64,000 nucleotides of DNA, taken from contig NZ_CP104965.1 of the NCBI RefSeq assembly GCF_025452235.1, positions 3,840,501 to 3,904,500 of the forward strand, in the 5' to 3' direction. Under the pieces are notes generated by a model. That model saw only the letters and a program-made list of their open reading frames with translations, was not told the DNA's origin and ran no database searches. Positions 26,763 through 35,045 of the stretch are shown here, piece by piece (positions within the stretch are counted from its first letter, which is position 1; each line of letters opens with the position of its first letter). The position numbers were made by a program, and so were the translations under genes. Origin of the DNA: Devosia neptuniae (GTDB taxonomy: Bacteria > Pseudomonadota > Alphaproteobacteria > Rhizobiales > Devosiaceae).

Positions 26763-29059
26763 CCGACAAACCTGTTGTTGCGCGGGAAGCCATTGGGGGG
26801 CTGACGGCCGGCGGAGGCGCGATCGCCGAGCCAGTCGGTGAGCTCTTCGGTGGGCTTGGTGAAGGTACGGCCGGAACTGTCGGTCCAGGTGAGGCCATCG
26901 GCGGCGTAGAAGGCCTTGAGGTCGGAAATGCCGCCATCCTTGTAGCGCTGCAGGCGCACGCCCTTGCCGCGCCCCATTTCGGCCAATTGCGACGCGGGGA
27001 AGACCAGCAGCTTACGGTTTTGTCCGATGACGGCGACGCGGTCGCCCAGCATGGGCACGAGCAGGCGGGCCTCGTCGGGCGTGGTGACATTGAGGATCTG
27101 CTTGCCCTTGCGGGTATTGGCGATCATGTCGTCTTCGGCCACGATAAACCCGTAACCGGCAGATGACGCGATGATGCGCTTTTGGCCGGGGCGATAGACG
27201 AAGAGGCTGACAATGTCCTGCCCCTCTTCCATATCGACCATGATGCGCACGGGCTCGCCCTGGCCACGGCCGCCGGGGAGCTTGTCGCCGCCCAGCGTAT
27301 AGACCTTGCCGCCGGTGGTGAGCATGAGCAGCTTGTCGGTGGTTTCGGCCTTGATCGCCAGCTTGAGCCGGTCGCCGGTCTTGAAGCCCTTTTCGTCGAT
27401 CTCGTCCGTGTGACCCTTGAGGGCACGAATCCAGCCCTTTTCCGACAGGATGACGGTGATGGGCTCGCGCTCGATGAAGGCGGTGGTGATTTCGGCGTGA
27501 TCGGCATCGGGCGCCAGGCTGAACAGCGAGCGGCGGGCGCCGAGATGGTGGAGCGTCGTGCCATCGGCCTCGTATAGCGGATAGGCCTTTTTAAGGGCTT
27601 CGACCTGCTTGGCGATTTCACCCCATTGGCGCTTGTCGGAGCCGAGCAGGGTTTCGAGCCGCCCCTTTTCCTCGGTGAGCTTGGTATGCTCCTCGCGCAG
27701 TTCCATTTCCTCGAGCTTGCGCAAAGACCGCAGGCGCATATTGAGGATGGCTTCGGCCTGGTTGTCGGTGAGCGAGAAGGCAGCGATCAGCGAGGCCTTG
27801 GCATCGTCTTCCTCGCGAATGATGCGGATGACCTCATCGAGATTGAGGTAGGCAATGATGTAGCCTTCGAGCACTTCGAGACGGCTGGCGATCTGTTCCA
27901 GCCGGTGCTGGCTGCGGCGGACCAGCACGATCTTGCGGTGATCGAGCCACGCCTTGAGCGCATCGGCCAGGCTCATGACGCGCGGCAGCGTGCCCTTGTC
28001 GAGCACGTTCAGATTAAGCGGGAAGCGCAGTTCGAGATCGGAGAGCTTGAACAGTTGCTCCATCAGGATGACGGGATCGACTGTGCCGGCGCGTGGCTCG
28101 AGGACGAGGCGGATGTCGTCGGCGCTTTCGTCGCGCACGTCCTTGAGCAAAGGCAGGCGCTTGGCGAGCAGCAATTCGGCGATCTTTTCGACCAGCCGGG
28201 ATTTCTGCACGCCATAGGGAATCTGGGTGACGACGATCTGATAGACGCCCCTGCCCTTTTCCTCTTTTTCCCAGACGGCGCGCACGCGGAAGGAACCGCG
28301 GCCGGTCTCATAAGCATTGACGATGGCCGCGCGACTTTCGACCAGATGCCCGCCGGTGGGGAAATCGGGGCCGCGCACGAGATCGTCGCTGGAGGGCGGA
28401 GCGCTCAGATCCTGATGGATCAGCTCGTCCGTGGTTGCGGCCGGATTGTAGATGATCTTGAGGGCGGCGTTACACAGCTCAAGGACGTTGTGCGGCGGCA
28501 CGGAAGTCGCCATGCCCACGGCAATGCCCATGGAGCCATTGGCGAGCAGGTTGGGGAAATTGGACGGCAGGACGACCGGCTCTTCGTCTTCCCCGTCATA
28601 GGTCGGCTTGAAATCGATGGCGTTTTCGCCAATGCCTTCGAGCAGGCGCGTGGCCACGTCGGTCATGCGGGATTCGGTGTATCGCATGGCGGCAGCGCTA
28701 TCGCCGTCGATATTGCCGAAATTGCCCTGGCCATCGACCAGCGGGTAGCGCATGGCGAAATCCTGCGCCAGGCGCACCAGGGCGTCATAGATCGACTGAT
28801 CGCCGTGCGGGTGAAACTTACCGATCACGTCACCGACGATACGGGCGGATTTCTTGTAGCCCTGATTGGGATCGAGCTTGAGCAGGCGCATGGCATGGAT
28901 GATGCGGCGATGGACGGGTTTGAGGCCGTCGCGGGCATCGGGCAGCGCGCGCTGGGTAATGGTGGAGAGCGCATAGGACAGATACCGCTCTTCGAGCGCC
29001 TGCCGCAGATCGACGATGCGCTGATCGTCGGCGGGAGGGAGGGTATCAGCGTCGGACAT
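26759..29059 (-). CDS. parC: DNA topoisomerase IV subunit A
   Basis: 766 residues. Catalytic Tyr in AAMRYTESR (about residue 130); GyrA/ParC signature [15 protein letters not shown]. Six-bladed C-terminal domain with degenerate repeats ([21 protein letters not shown]). It decatenates chromosomes with ParE. The quinolone-determining segment reads [13 protein letters not shown], so Gln occupies the position of GyrA Ser83, as I recall for alphaproteobacterial ParC. The ATG at 29059 gives [10 protein letters not shown] 310-bp repeated element begins about 100 nt upstream. Confidence 0.97.
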   Translation of the reverse strand: MSDADTLPPADDQRIVDLRQALEERYLSYALSTITQRALPDARDGLKPVHRRIIHAMRLLKLDPNQGYKKSARIVGDVIGKFHPHGDQSIYDALVRLAQDFAMRYPLVDGQGNFGNIDGDSAAAMRYTESRMTDVATRLLEGIGENAIDFKPTYDGEDEEPVVLPSNFPNLLANGSMGIAVGMATSVPPHNVLELCNAALKIIYNPAATTDELIHQDLSAPPSSDDLVRGPDFPTGGHLVESRAAIVNAYETGRGSFRVRAVWEKEEKGRGVYQIVVTQIPYGVQKSRLVEKIAELLLAKRLPLLKDVRDESADDIRLVLEPRAGTVDPVILMEQLFKLSDLELRFPLNLNVLDKGTLPRVMSLADALKAWLDHRKIVLVRRSQHRLEQIASRLEVLEGYIIAYLNLDEVIRIIREEDDAKASLIAAFSLTDNQAEAILNMRLRSLRKLEEMELREEHTKLTEEKGRLETLLGSDKRQWGEIAKQVEALKKAYPLYEADGTTLHHLGARRSLFSLAPDADHAEITTAFIEREPITVILSEKGWIRALKGHTDEIDEKGFKTGDRLKLAIKAETTDKLLMLTTGGKVYTLGGDKLPGGRGQGEPVRIMVDMEEGQDIVSLFVYRPGQKRIIASSAGYGFIVAEDDMIANTRKGKQILNVTTPDEARLLVPMLGDRVAVIGQNRKLLVFPASQLAEMGRGKGVRLQRYKDGGISDLKAFYAADGLTWTDSSGRTFTKPTEELTDWLGDRASAGRQPPNGFPRNNRFVG

Positions 29060-29161
29060 CGGCACAGCTTCCAGGGGAACGAATCAGGAAATGACTATAG
29101 CCGATGATGGCCGGGAACGGGCGCAGACAGGCGGTTTTGCACGGGTTATGGGCGAGCGGGT

Positions 29162-29473
29162 GCGCCGCCTGTGCAGCGGTTGCCGATAGACGGACGGACC
29201 CCGAGACGGCTTTCGCCTCGTAGTAGTAAAAAGTGAGACAAAAACCGCCTCGGGGCGCCGGGCCTTGATCGGAAGGCGGCATCGCGACCCCAACAGGTGA
29301 CCGTAGTCCTCCTGCCCGCTGATCCGTCCGCTCATCCCGGAGCGAGGCGCGACCCCCACTCCCCCGGCTGGCATCCGGACGCCGGTCGCTGCAGCGCCGT
29401 CCGTGTTCCAGATGATGGGGGGAGTATGCGCGTGAAATTCGCTGTGGGGATAAGATGGGTAAGTGGGGGCTTT
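29162..29473. repeat. Dispersed ~310-bp element, copy A
   Basis: Second copy at 58772-59083 in the same orientation. A 36-nt stretch (29186-29221 and 58795-58830) is identical. An 84-nt ungapped block (29326-29409 and 58935-59018) matches at 71 positions by hand count. A hairpin with arms CCCCGAGACGG and CCGCCTCGGGG lies near the parC-proximal end. No long reading frame is shared. It lies in the promoter-side gap of parC. Confidence 0.88.
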
Positions 29474-29515
29474 CCCTATCGAGGGGAGTGTTCGATTCGA
29501 ATTTCCGTGACTGTC

Positions 29516-29750
29516 CCCCACCCCACCCTCAATCCCTCCCCATCAAGGGGAGGGAGGCGCAGACTGAAAGCTCACGGCCCTTTTGCTTCCCTCCCCCTTG
29601 AGGGGAGGGACTGAGGGAGGGGGTCGACGAGTTTGGCGCAGAAGCCGCAACGACCCCCTCCCCGGCCCTCCCCTCAAGGGGGAGGGAGGGAAAGAGCCGA
29701 TGGATTGGGGAGCCCCCTTGATGGGGCGAGGTGAGAAGATCACGTCTCTC
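29516..29750. repeat. Palindromic repeat cluster (family 2)
   Basis: Several copies of CCCCTCAAGGGGGAGGG-type units in both orientations fill the gap between the 310-bp element and the recO stop. No gene is seen in 29060-29755 apart from these repeats and the parC promoter region. Confidence 0.8.
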
Positions 29751-29755
29751 GGGCG

Positions 29756-30469
29756 CTAGTTGTCGTGGTCGCGTGACAGCATGCCGATGAGGATGTCACG
29801 GGTGGGCGAAGGGGTTAGTTCGCGCGGCCCCCAGACGTGGTCCTGCAGGAAATGGCCGGTGAGGCGGAAGGCGGCGGCAATGTCGGAGGGGGCGGCGTTG
29901 CCGCGGCCGGCGAGGAAGGACGGTAGCGGCAGCAGGCGATCGAGATAGGGCTGGGCGGCGGCGCGGGAGACGGCGCGGCCGGATTTTGGCGAGACGTGGG
30001 TGAGATCGCCTGATGTGCCGGTGACGGCGCAGGTGGTGAGATCGAGGCCGTAACCGAGGTCGTCGAGAATGGCGAGCTCGAAGCGGGCGAGTGCGGCGCC
30101 GTCGGGGGCATGATCGAGCAGGCCCAGCGCCATGCCGAGCAGGCGATCATGCGGGTCGCGTTCGGGCAAGAGGCGCAGGTGATCGCAGATCAGCTGGCTG
30201 GTGTAGAGGCGGGTGCGGTCGCCGATGAGCTGGGCGGCGCGGGCCTGGAGCAATTCGACGGTGAACTGGCCGAGCTGGTCTTCCAGCCGCGCGCGCCAGG
30301 TGAGCTGGATGGTGTTGCCGGGTTGGAGAACGGCGGAGAGGCGCCGGCTGCGACCGCCGCGCACCAGGCCCATATGCCGGCCGCGACCGGCCACCATGGC
30401 TTCGGCAATGACACTGCTCTCGCCGTGGCGGCGCACACCGATCAGCAGGGCTTCGCCGGTCCATTCCAT
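29756..30469 (-). CDS. recO: DNA repair protein RecO
   Basis: 237 residues from ATG 30469. N-terminal OB fold (WTGEALLIGVRRHGESSVIAEAM) and C-terminal helical domain with YGLDLTTCAVTGTSGDLTHVSPKSGRAVS. RecO loads RecA on SSB-coated DNA in the RecFOR pathway. In many relatives it directly follows era; here a MarR gene stops 1 nt before its start and a plus-strand gene lies between that and era. Confidence 0.94.
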   Translation of the reverse strand: MEWTGEALLIGVRRHGESSVIAEAMVAGRGRHMGLVRGGRSRRLSAVLQPGNTIQLTWRARLEDQLGQFTVELLQARAAQLIGDRTRLYTSQLICDHLRLLPERDPHDRLLGMALGLLDHAPDGAALARFELAILDDLGYGLDLTTCAVTGTSGDLTHVSPKSGRAVSRAAAQPYLDRLLPLPSFLAGRGNAAPSDIAAAFRLTGHFLQDHVWGPRELTPSPTRDILIGMLSRDHDN

Positions 30470-30470
30470 C

Positions 30471-30950
30471 TTAGTCCTGATCCGCCCCTTCTGGGTTGGT
30501 GCCGTCTTCGAGGCGATTGCGCAGGGTTTCGAGCACTTCGGCGGCGATAGCGATTTTGCTCGCGTCGAGGCCGGCGGCGAGGACATCGACCCAGGGGCGT
30601 TGCAGCTTGTGGGCGGCGGCCATGACCTGCTGCCCCCTCGGCGTCAGGCGGACCAGCTTGGCGCGGCGGTGATGGGGATTGTCTTCAAAGGCAACGAAAT
30701 CCTCGTCGGCCAGCTCGTTGACAATGCGCTGCACGCCCTGACGGGCCAGGCCCATGTCGCGGGCAAGATGGGCAACGGGCTGGGGCGTGCTGGCCATGGC
30801 AACGGCGCCCAGTACCTGCCAGCGAGCGCTGGTGAGGCCGAGCGGCGCGATGAGTTGATCCCCGGCGGCGATCAGCCGGCCGTTGGCGCGGAAGATATCG
30901 AGGAACAGAGCGCTCAGGGCCATGGATGCCGCTTGATCGTCAGACTTCAT
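30471..30950 (-). CDS. MarR family transcriptional regulator
   Basis: 159 residues from ATG 30950. Winged helix: STPQPVAHLARDMGLARQGVQRIVNEL as recognition region and ENPHHRRAKLVRLTPRG-like wing (EDNPHHRRAKLVRLTPRGQQV). It is divergent from a small monooxygenase gene, with two palindromes in the gap, one over its own start codon. It is therefore likely autoregulated and controls the neighbour. The stop lies next to the recO start, so recO may be co-transcribed with it. Confidence 0.9.
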   Translation of the reverse strand: MKSDDQAASMALSALFLDIFRANGRLIAAGDQLIAPLGLTSARWQVLGAVAMASTPQPVAHLARDMGLARQGVQRIVNELADEDFVAFEDNPHHRRAKLVRLTPRGQQVMAAAHKLQRPWVDVLAAGLDASKIAIAAEVLETLRNRLEDGTNPEGADQD

Positions 30951-30961
30951 GTTGACAACAT
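30949..30961. promoter_or_regulatory. Candidate MarR operator 1
   Basis: ATGTTG-A-CAACAT: perfect 6-bp arms overlapping the MarR start codon and a TTGACA-like -35 element. Confidence 0.6.
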
Positions 30962-30971
30962 ATAACCAATA

Positions 30972-30987
30972 TGACAATGTATTGTCA
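30972..30987. promoter_or_regulatory. Candidate MarR operator 2
   Basis: TGACAAT-GT-ATTGTCA: perfect 7-bp arms, centred in the divergent gap between the MarR and monooxygenase genes. It shares the TTGNCAA-like half-site with operator 1. Confidence 0.65.
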
Positions 30988-31048
30988 ATTCAGCAGGGTG
31001 TTGCTGAATCAATCCGGGCGGACATTCCGCCCCTGCATGGAGGCGGCT

Positions 31049-31387
31049 ATGAACGCACATACACAATTACAGCATGGTTCGGTTTATCGCATCGACAAGT
31101 TCGCAGTGCCGGTGGCGGCGCGGGAGGAATTCCTGGCGCAGATCGAGGAAACCAAGGTGTTTCTCGATACACAGGCCGGGTGCCTGCAAAATCTGGTGCT
31201 GGAAGTGCAATCGGGGTCGGATCGCTTCAACTTCCTGACCGTGGTGGAATGGGACAGCGCAGCGGCATTCGAGAAGGCCAAGGCGGCGATGGGCGAGGTG
31301 CGGCGCGTCAGCGGTTTTGATCCGCGGGCGTTTCTGGGGCGGTTGGGGGTTGAGGCGGATATGTCCAATTATGGGGTGATTGGGTAG
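31049..31387 (+). CDS. Antibiotic biosynthesis monooxygenase (ABM) domain protein
   Basis: 112 residues from ATG 31049 (GGAGG 6 nt upstream). Ferredoxin-like ABM fold: VYRIDKFAVPVAAREEFLAQIEETKVFLDTQAGCLQNLVL, then NFLTVVEWDSAAAFEKAKAAM. Members oxidise quinols or aromatic compounds without cofactor, or act in heme degradation; the substrate is unknown. Divergent from and probably repressed by the MarR gene. Confidence 0.85.
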   Translation: MNAHTQLQHGSVYRIDKFAVPVAAREEFLAQIEETKVFLDTQAGCLQNLVLEVQSGSDRFNFLTVVEWDSAAAFEKAKAAMGEVRRVSGFDPRAFLGRLGVEADMSNYGVIG

Positions 31388-31479
31388 GTCGTGCCACGAC
31401 CTCGTGGTTCGACAAGCTCACCATGAGGTCTACTCGTATTCCGGTGCAGCATCCCACGCATCTAAGCCTGGGAGGGCGC

Positions 31480-31560
31480 AGACCCCTCACCCTCGAAAAT
31501 CCGCTGAACGGGCATTTTCTATCCCTCTCCCTCAAGGGGAGAGGGATAGAAGGGCGGCTA
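31480..31560. repeat. Palindromic repeat (family 2)
   Basis: CCCCTCACCCTCGAAAATCC, then CTGAACGGGCATTTTCTATC and CCTCTCCCTCAAGGGGAGAG. The unit matches those at 56520-56585 and 63807-63872. It lies between the ABM gene and the convergent era gene. Confidence 0.8.
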
Positions 31561-32481
31561 GCCCTTGCCGTGGGGGTATTCCAGGCCCATTTCGCGGTAG
31601 CGTTCGGGGTCGTCGCCCCATTTCTCACGGACTTTGACGAATAGAAAGAGGTGGATTGGCACCTCGTACATTTCCATCAGTTCCTTGCGGGCTTCCTGGC
31701 CGATGGTTTTGATGGTCTGACCGCCAGCGCCGAGCACGATCTTTTTGTGGCTGTCGCGGGTGACGTAGACGACCTGATCGATCTTGTAGGAGCCGTCCTT
31801 CTGGATCTTGAAGCTCTCGGTTTCGACCGTGCAGTTATAGGGGATCTCGTCATGGACGCGCAGAAACAGCTTTTCGCGCGTGATCTCGGCGGCGGTAATG
31901 GCCATGGTGAGATCGGTCAGGTGATCCTCGGGGAAGTGCCAGGGCCCGGGCGGGATGTGCTTGATGCACCAATCCATGAAGTCCTGCACGCCATAGCCCT
32001 TGAGGGCCGAGATCATGAAGGTGGCCTCGAAATGCAGCTTCTCGTTGAGGGTCTGCGACAGGGCCAGCAGGGCCTCGTTCTTGATGGTGTCGATCTTGTT
32101 CAGGATCAGGATTTTGGGGTGGTTGATATTGGCCAGCCCCTCCAGCAGTGATTCAAGATCGGGGGTTATCCCCCTTTCGGCATCAATCAAAAAGGCGACC
32201 AGATCGGCATCCCCTGCCCCACCCCAGGCGCTATCGACCATGGCGCGATCGAGCCGACGCTTGGGCGCGAAAATGCCGGGCGTGTCGATGAAGACGAGCT
32301 GGGCCTTGTCGAGCGTGACGACGCCACGGACCTGGGACCGGGTGGTCTGGGCCTTGTGGGTGACGATGGAAACCTTGGTGCCGACAAGAGCATTGAGTAG
32401 CGTCGACTTGCCGGCATTGGGGGCGCCGACCAGGGCGATGAAGCCGCAGGACGTGTCGGTGAGTTCGGGGAGTGTGGTCAT
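31558..32481 (-). CDS. era: GTPase Era
   Basis: 307 residues. G1 GAPNAGKST, G3 DTPG, G4 NKID and switch region KAQTTRSQVRG; C-terminal KH domain with IVLGAGGQTIKTIGQEAR. Era binds 16S rRNA and is needed for 30S maturation. The start overlaps the rnc stop by 4 nt (ATGA). Confidence 0.97.
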   Translation of the reverse strand: MTTLPELTDTSCGFIALVGAPNAGKSTLLNALVGTKVSIVTHKAQTTRSQVRGVVTLDKAQLVFIDTPGIFAPKRRLDRAMVDSAWGGAGDADLVAFLIDAERGITPDLESLLEGLANINHPKILILNKIDTIKNEALLALSQTLNEKLHFEATFMISALKGYGVQDFMDWCIKHIPPGPWHFPEDHLTDLTMAITAAEITREKLFLRVHDEIPYNCTVETESFKIQKDGSYKIDQVVYVTRDSHKKIVLGAGGQTIKTIGQEARKELMEMYEVPIHLFLFVKVREKWGDDPERYREMGLEYPHGKG

Positions 32482-33185
32482 ACGGGCTCCTTCCAGACTT
32501 TCTGGTGGATAAGGAACAGCTCGGCGGCCTTGTGTTCGGCGATCTTCTTGGAAGGGCCGGTGGCGCTCAGCGTTTCGAAATCACCCAGAGAGACGGAGAT
32601 GGTGAATTGGGGGGCGTGGTCGGGACCGGTGCGTTCGGTCTGAGTATAGGTGGGGGGCTCGAGGCCACGGGCCTGGGCCCATTCCTGTAGCGTGGTCTTG
32701 GCATCGGCCTTGTTGGCGGAGCCATCGGCCAGGAATTCCTCGAACATGCGCTCGACAAATTCATAGGCCTTGTCCAGCCCGCCATCGCAATAGATGGCGC
32801 CGATGACGGCTTCGGTGACGTCGCCCAGGATGGCGTCCTTTTCGGCGCCGCCGGTACGCGCTTCGCTATCGCCCAGGTTCATTTCACTGCCCAGATCAAG
32901 CTGGCGGGCGATGATGGCGCAGGTTTCCTTGCGCACCAGGGTGTTGAGCGTGCGGCTCAGCTCGCCCTCATTGGCCTTGGGATAGCGGCGATAGAGCATA
33001 TCGGCCACGACAAGGCCGAGGACGCGGTCTCCTAAGAATTCGAGGCGCTGATAGGAGCGCTCGATACGTTTGGCGGGCGAGACGGCGCTGGAATGGGTGA
33101 GTGCGCGATTGAGCAAGTCCGGATCGGCAAAGCGGTAGCCTAGCCGGAACTGGAGCTTGTCGTGATTACGCGCAGCTCGACTCAC
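32478..33185 (-). CDS. rnc: Ribonuclease III
   Basis: 235 residues with a GTG start at 33185. RNase III signature RLEFLGDRVLG with catalytic Glu and Asp, second site DVTEAVIGAIY, and a C-terminal dsRNA-binding domain (DAKTTLQEWAQARGLEPPTYT). It processes rRNA and other double-stranded RNA. GTGA overlap with the lepB stop and ATGA overlap with era show tight coupling. The frame is open upstream to 33263, inside lepB, which I reject. Confidence 0.95.
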   Translation of the reverse strand: MSRAARNHDKLQFRLGYRFADPDLLNRALTHSSAVSPAKRIERSYQRLEFLGDRVLGLVVADMLYRRYPKANEGELSRTLNTLVRKETCAIIARQLDLGSEMNLGDSEARTGGAEKDAILGDVTEAVIGAIYCDGGLDKAYEFVERMFEEFLADGSANKADAKTTLQEWAQARGLEPPTYTQTERTGPDHAPQFTISVSLGDFETLSATGPSKKIAEHKAAELFLIHQKVWKEPV

Positions 33186-34006
33186 GGGGTGGCCGTGGTG
33201 TCGTAGGGCTGGTCGCTGGAGACGGACTGGAACATCCGGTCCCAACGCACATTGGCCGGCCATTGCCAGATCTGCCAGGGCGGCAGATTGTCCTTGATGG
33301 AGAAGAAGCGGGCTTCGGCCTTGGCGATCAGATTGACGGCGGGGACATAGCCGACCTGGCTGAGCACACGGCTATCGGCGGAGCGGTCGCGATTGTCGCC
33401 CATCATGAAGTAATGCCCGGCGGGAACGACATATTCCTGGGTATTGTCGAGCGAAGCGTTGTCGGAGATTTCCTGGATGATGTGGGTCGTGCCCTCAGGG
33501 AAAGTCTCGCGATAGACGGTGACTTCGCGGGTATCGCCTTCGCTATCGGTGTCCTGCGCCTTACCGAGCTCTTCGCGCTCGATCATGGTGCCGTTGATGT
33601 AGAGGCGGCCTTCGCGCATCTGGATGCGATCGCCCGGCAGGCCGACAACGCGCTTGATATATTCGATATTCTGCGGCACCGGGCGGAACACGGCGACATC
33701 GCCACGGTTGGGCTCGCGGCCGAAAATGCGGTTGGAGATGGGCAGCTCGAAATCGAGCAGGCTGAAATCGCCATAGCGGCCGAGCGAGAAGGAATGCTTG
33801 CCATAGCCCCAGACGAATTTGTTGGCGACGAAGTAGTCGCCAATCATCAGCGTCTGCTGCATGGACGCGGTGGGGATGGAGAACGGCTGATAGAGGAAGG
33901 AGCGCAGCACGATGGCGATCAGCAGCGCCTCGACGACGACCACGATGGTTTCCCACCACTCGCTGGCGGCGGACTTCTTGGCGGTTTTGTCGGCGGGCTG
34001 GCTCAT
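33182..34006 (-). CDS. lepB: Signal peptidase I
   Basis: 274 residues. One N-terminal membrane segment (IVVVVEALLIAIVLRSFLY), catalytic Ser in IPTASMQQTLMIGDY, catalytic Lys in EYIKRVVGLPGDRI (as NIEYIKRVVGL), and the GDNRDRSADSR box. It cleaves Sec and Tat signal peptides at the periplasmic face. It sits in the acpS-lepB-rnc-era block typical of the order. Confidence 0.97.
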   Translation of the reverse strand: MSQPADKTAKKSAASEWWETIVVVVEALLIAIVLRSFLYQPFSIPTASMQQTLMIGDYFVANKFVWGYGKHSFSLGRYGDFSLLDFELPISNRIFGREPNRGDVAVFRPVPQNIEYIKRVVGLPGDRIQMREGRLYINGTMIEREELGKAQDTDSEGDTREVTVYRETFPEGTTHIIQEISDNASLDNTQEYVVPAGHYFMMGDNRDRSADSRVLSQVGYVPAVNLIAKAEARFFSIKDNLPPWQIWQWPANVRWDRMFQSVSSDQPYDTTATP

Positions 34007-34036
34007 GAATATCCCCGGGGGAGTGATGCCGAAGCG

Positions 34037-34456
34037 TTAGGCGTTTGTGACCGCGTGGTCAATTGGCAGCGCCTCGATGATGACGAAGGCTTGAGCAAGC
34101 CCGGCGTCATCGGTGATGGTCAGGTGAATGTGGGGAACGTGACCGGGCGGGACAAGCCGGGCCAGTGCCTTGGCGGCCCCATTGGTCAGATGCATGGTCG
34201 GTTTGCCCGATGGCAGGTTCACCACGCCCATGTCGCGCCAATAAACGCCGAAATTGAGGCCGGTGCCGAGCGCCTTGGAGCAGGCTTCCTTGGCAGCGAA
34301 ACGCTTAGCGTATGAGGCAGCGCGCATGGCGCGGCGGTCCGATTTGCGGCGCTCGATCTCGGTGAAGCAGCGATGAGTGAAGCGCTCGCCGAACCGCTCG
34401 AGCGTGTGTTCGACGCGGCCGATCTGGCAGAGGTCGGAGCCCAGCCCGATGATCAT
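34037..34456 (-). CDS. acpS: Holo-ACP synthase
   Basis: 139 residues. Motif [16 protein letters not shown] with the magnesium Asp, and [15 protein letters not shown]. It transfers 4'-phosphopantetheine from CoA to acyl carrier protein. The frame is open upstream but the ATG at 34456 is canonical. This ATG would overlap the stop of a frame-corrected pyrE (TGA at 34455-34453) in an ATGA junction. Confidence 0.96.
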   Translation of the reverse strand: MIIGLGSDLCQIGRVEHTLERFGERFTHRCFTEIERRKSDRRAMRAASYAKRFAAKEACSKALGTGLNFGVYWRDMGVVNLPSGKPTMHLTNGAAKALARLVPPGHVPHIHLTITDDAGLAQAFVIIEALPIDHAVTNA

Positions 34457-34487
34457 TTCACCCCCTGAATGCCGCGGCTGCCGGGTT

Positions 34488-35045
34488 TTACGGCGGGGAG
34501 CGCGGCGAGTTCGGGGGGAGTTGGTCGGCGGGGTAAGCGGGGACTTTGAAATCGATGAGCTTGACCAGTGGCACGCCGACATCGGCCTCGCCGCCGGAGC
34601 GGTCGATGAGGCAGGCGGCGGCGATGACATTGGCGCCAATGCCGCGCAGCGCCTCGACGCATTCGCGGATGGAGAGGCCGGTGGAGACAATGTCTTCGAC
34701 CACGATCACCTTGTCGTCGGCGGAGATTTCAAAGCCGCGGCGCAGCTCGAACTTGCCTTCGACGCGTTCGGTATAGAGCGCGGGCAGGTTCATGTGGCGG
34801 GCGGTTTCGTAGCCGGGGATGATGCCGCCGATAGCGGGCGAGACGATCTTCGTCGCATTCCCGAAGCCTTCAGCGTGAATCTTGGCGGCCAGCGCCTTGC
34901 AGAGCTTTTCGGTCTGGTGCGGATATTGGAAGACCCGCGCCTTTTGCAGGAAGACGGGAGAGCGGAGCCCCGAAGACAGGATGAAATGGCCTTCGAGCAT
35001 GGCGCCACATTCGCGGAAGATCGCCAGCACTTCATCCTTAGTCAT
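34488..35045 (-). CDS. pyrE: Orotate phosphoribosyltransferase, altered C-terminus by apparent frameshift
   Basis: About 185 residues as read. PRPP motif [14 protein letters not shown] and family blocks [20 protein letters not shown] and [14 protein letters not shown] are intact. It forms OMP from orotate. After AYPADQLPP the frame becomes NSPRSPP and stops at 34488. In another frame the sequence continues [19 protein letters not shown], stops at 34453, and would overlap the acpS start in a canonical ATGA. The switch falls on a run of six G (plus strand, about 34513-34518). A one-base homopolymer error or a recent indel is likely; the true gene would be 34453-35045. ATG 35051 is an alternative start. 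Confidence 0.88.
   Translation of the reverse strand: MTKDEVLAIFRECGAMLEGHFILSSGLRSPVFLQKARVFQYPHQTEKLCKALAAKIHAEGFGNATKIVSPAIGGIIPGYETARHMNLPALYTERVEGKFELRRGFEISADDKVIVVEDIVSTGLSIRECVEALRGIGANVIAAACLIDRSGGEADVGVPLVKLIDFKVPAYPADQLPPNSPRSPP

Noticed and set aside
27626..29107. Very long open frame on the plus strand opposite parC
   Set aside because: Antisense frame produced by high-GC codon bias; parC on the other strand has full family conservation. The same applies to frames opposite the helicase (61595-63340), fabH (8665-10008), the OmpA gene (44868-46736) and nagA (49132-50970).
29162..29473. Element copy A as a remnant insertion sequence
   Set aside because: No transposase fragment, no clear terminal inverted repeats and no target-site duplication that I can see; described only as a dispersed repeat.
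33040..33075. Inactive RNase III because the signature starts QRLEFLGD instead of ERLEFLGD
   Set aside because: The catalytic Glu and Asp inside the motif and the second-site Asp/Glu are present; the first position is variable.
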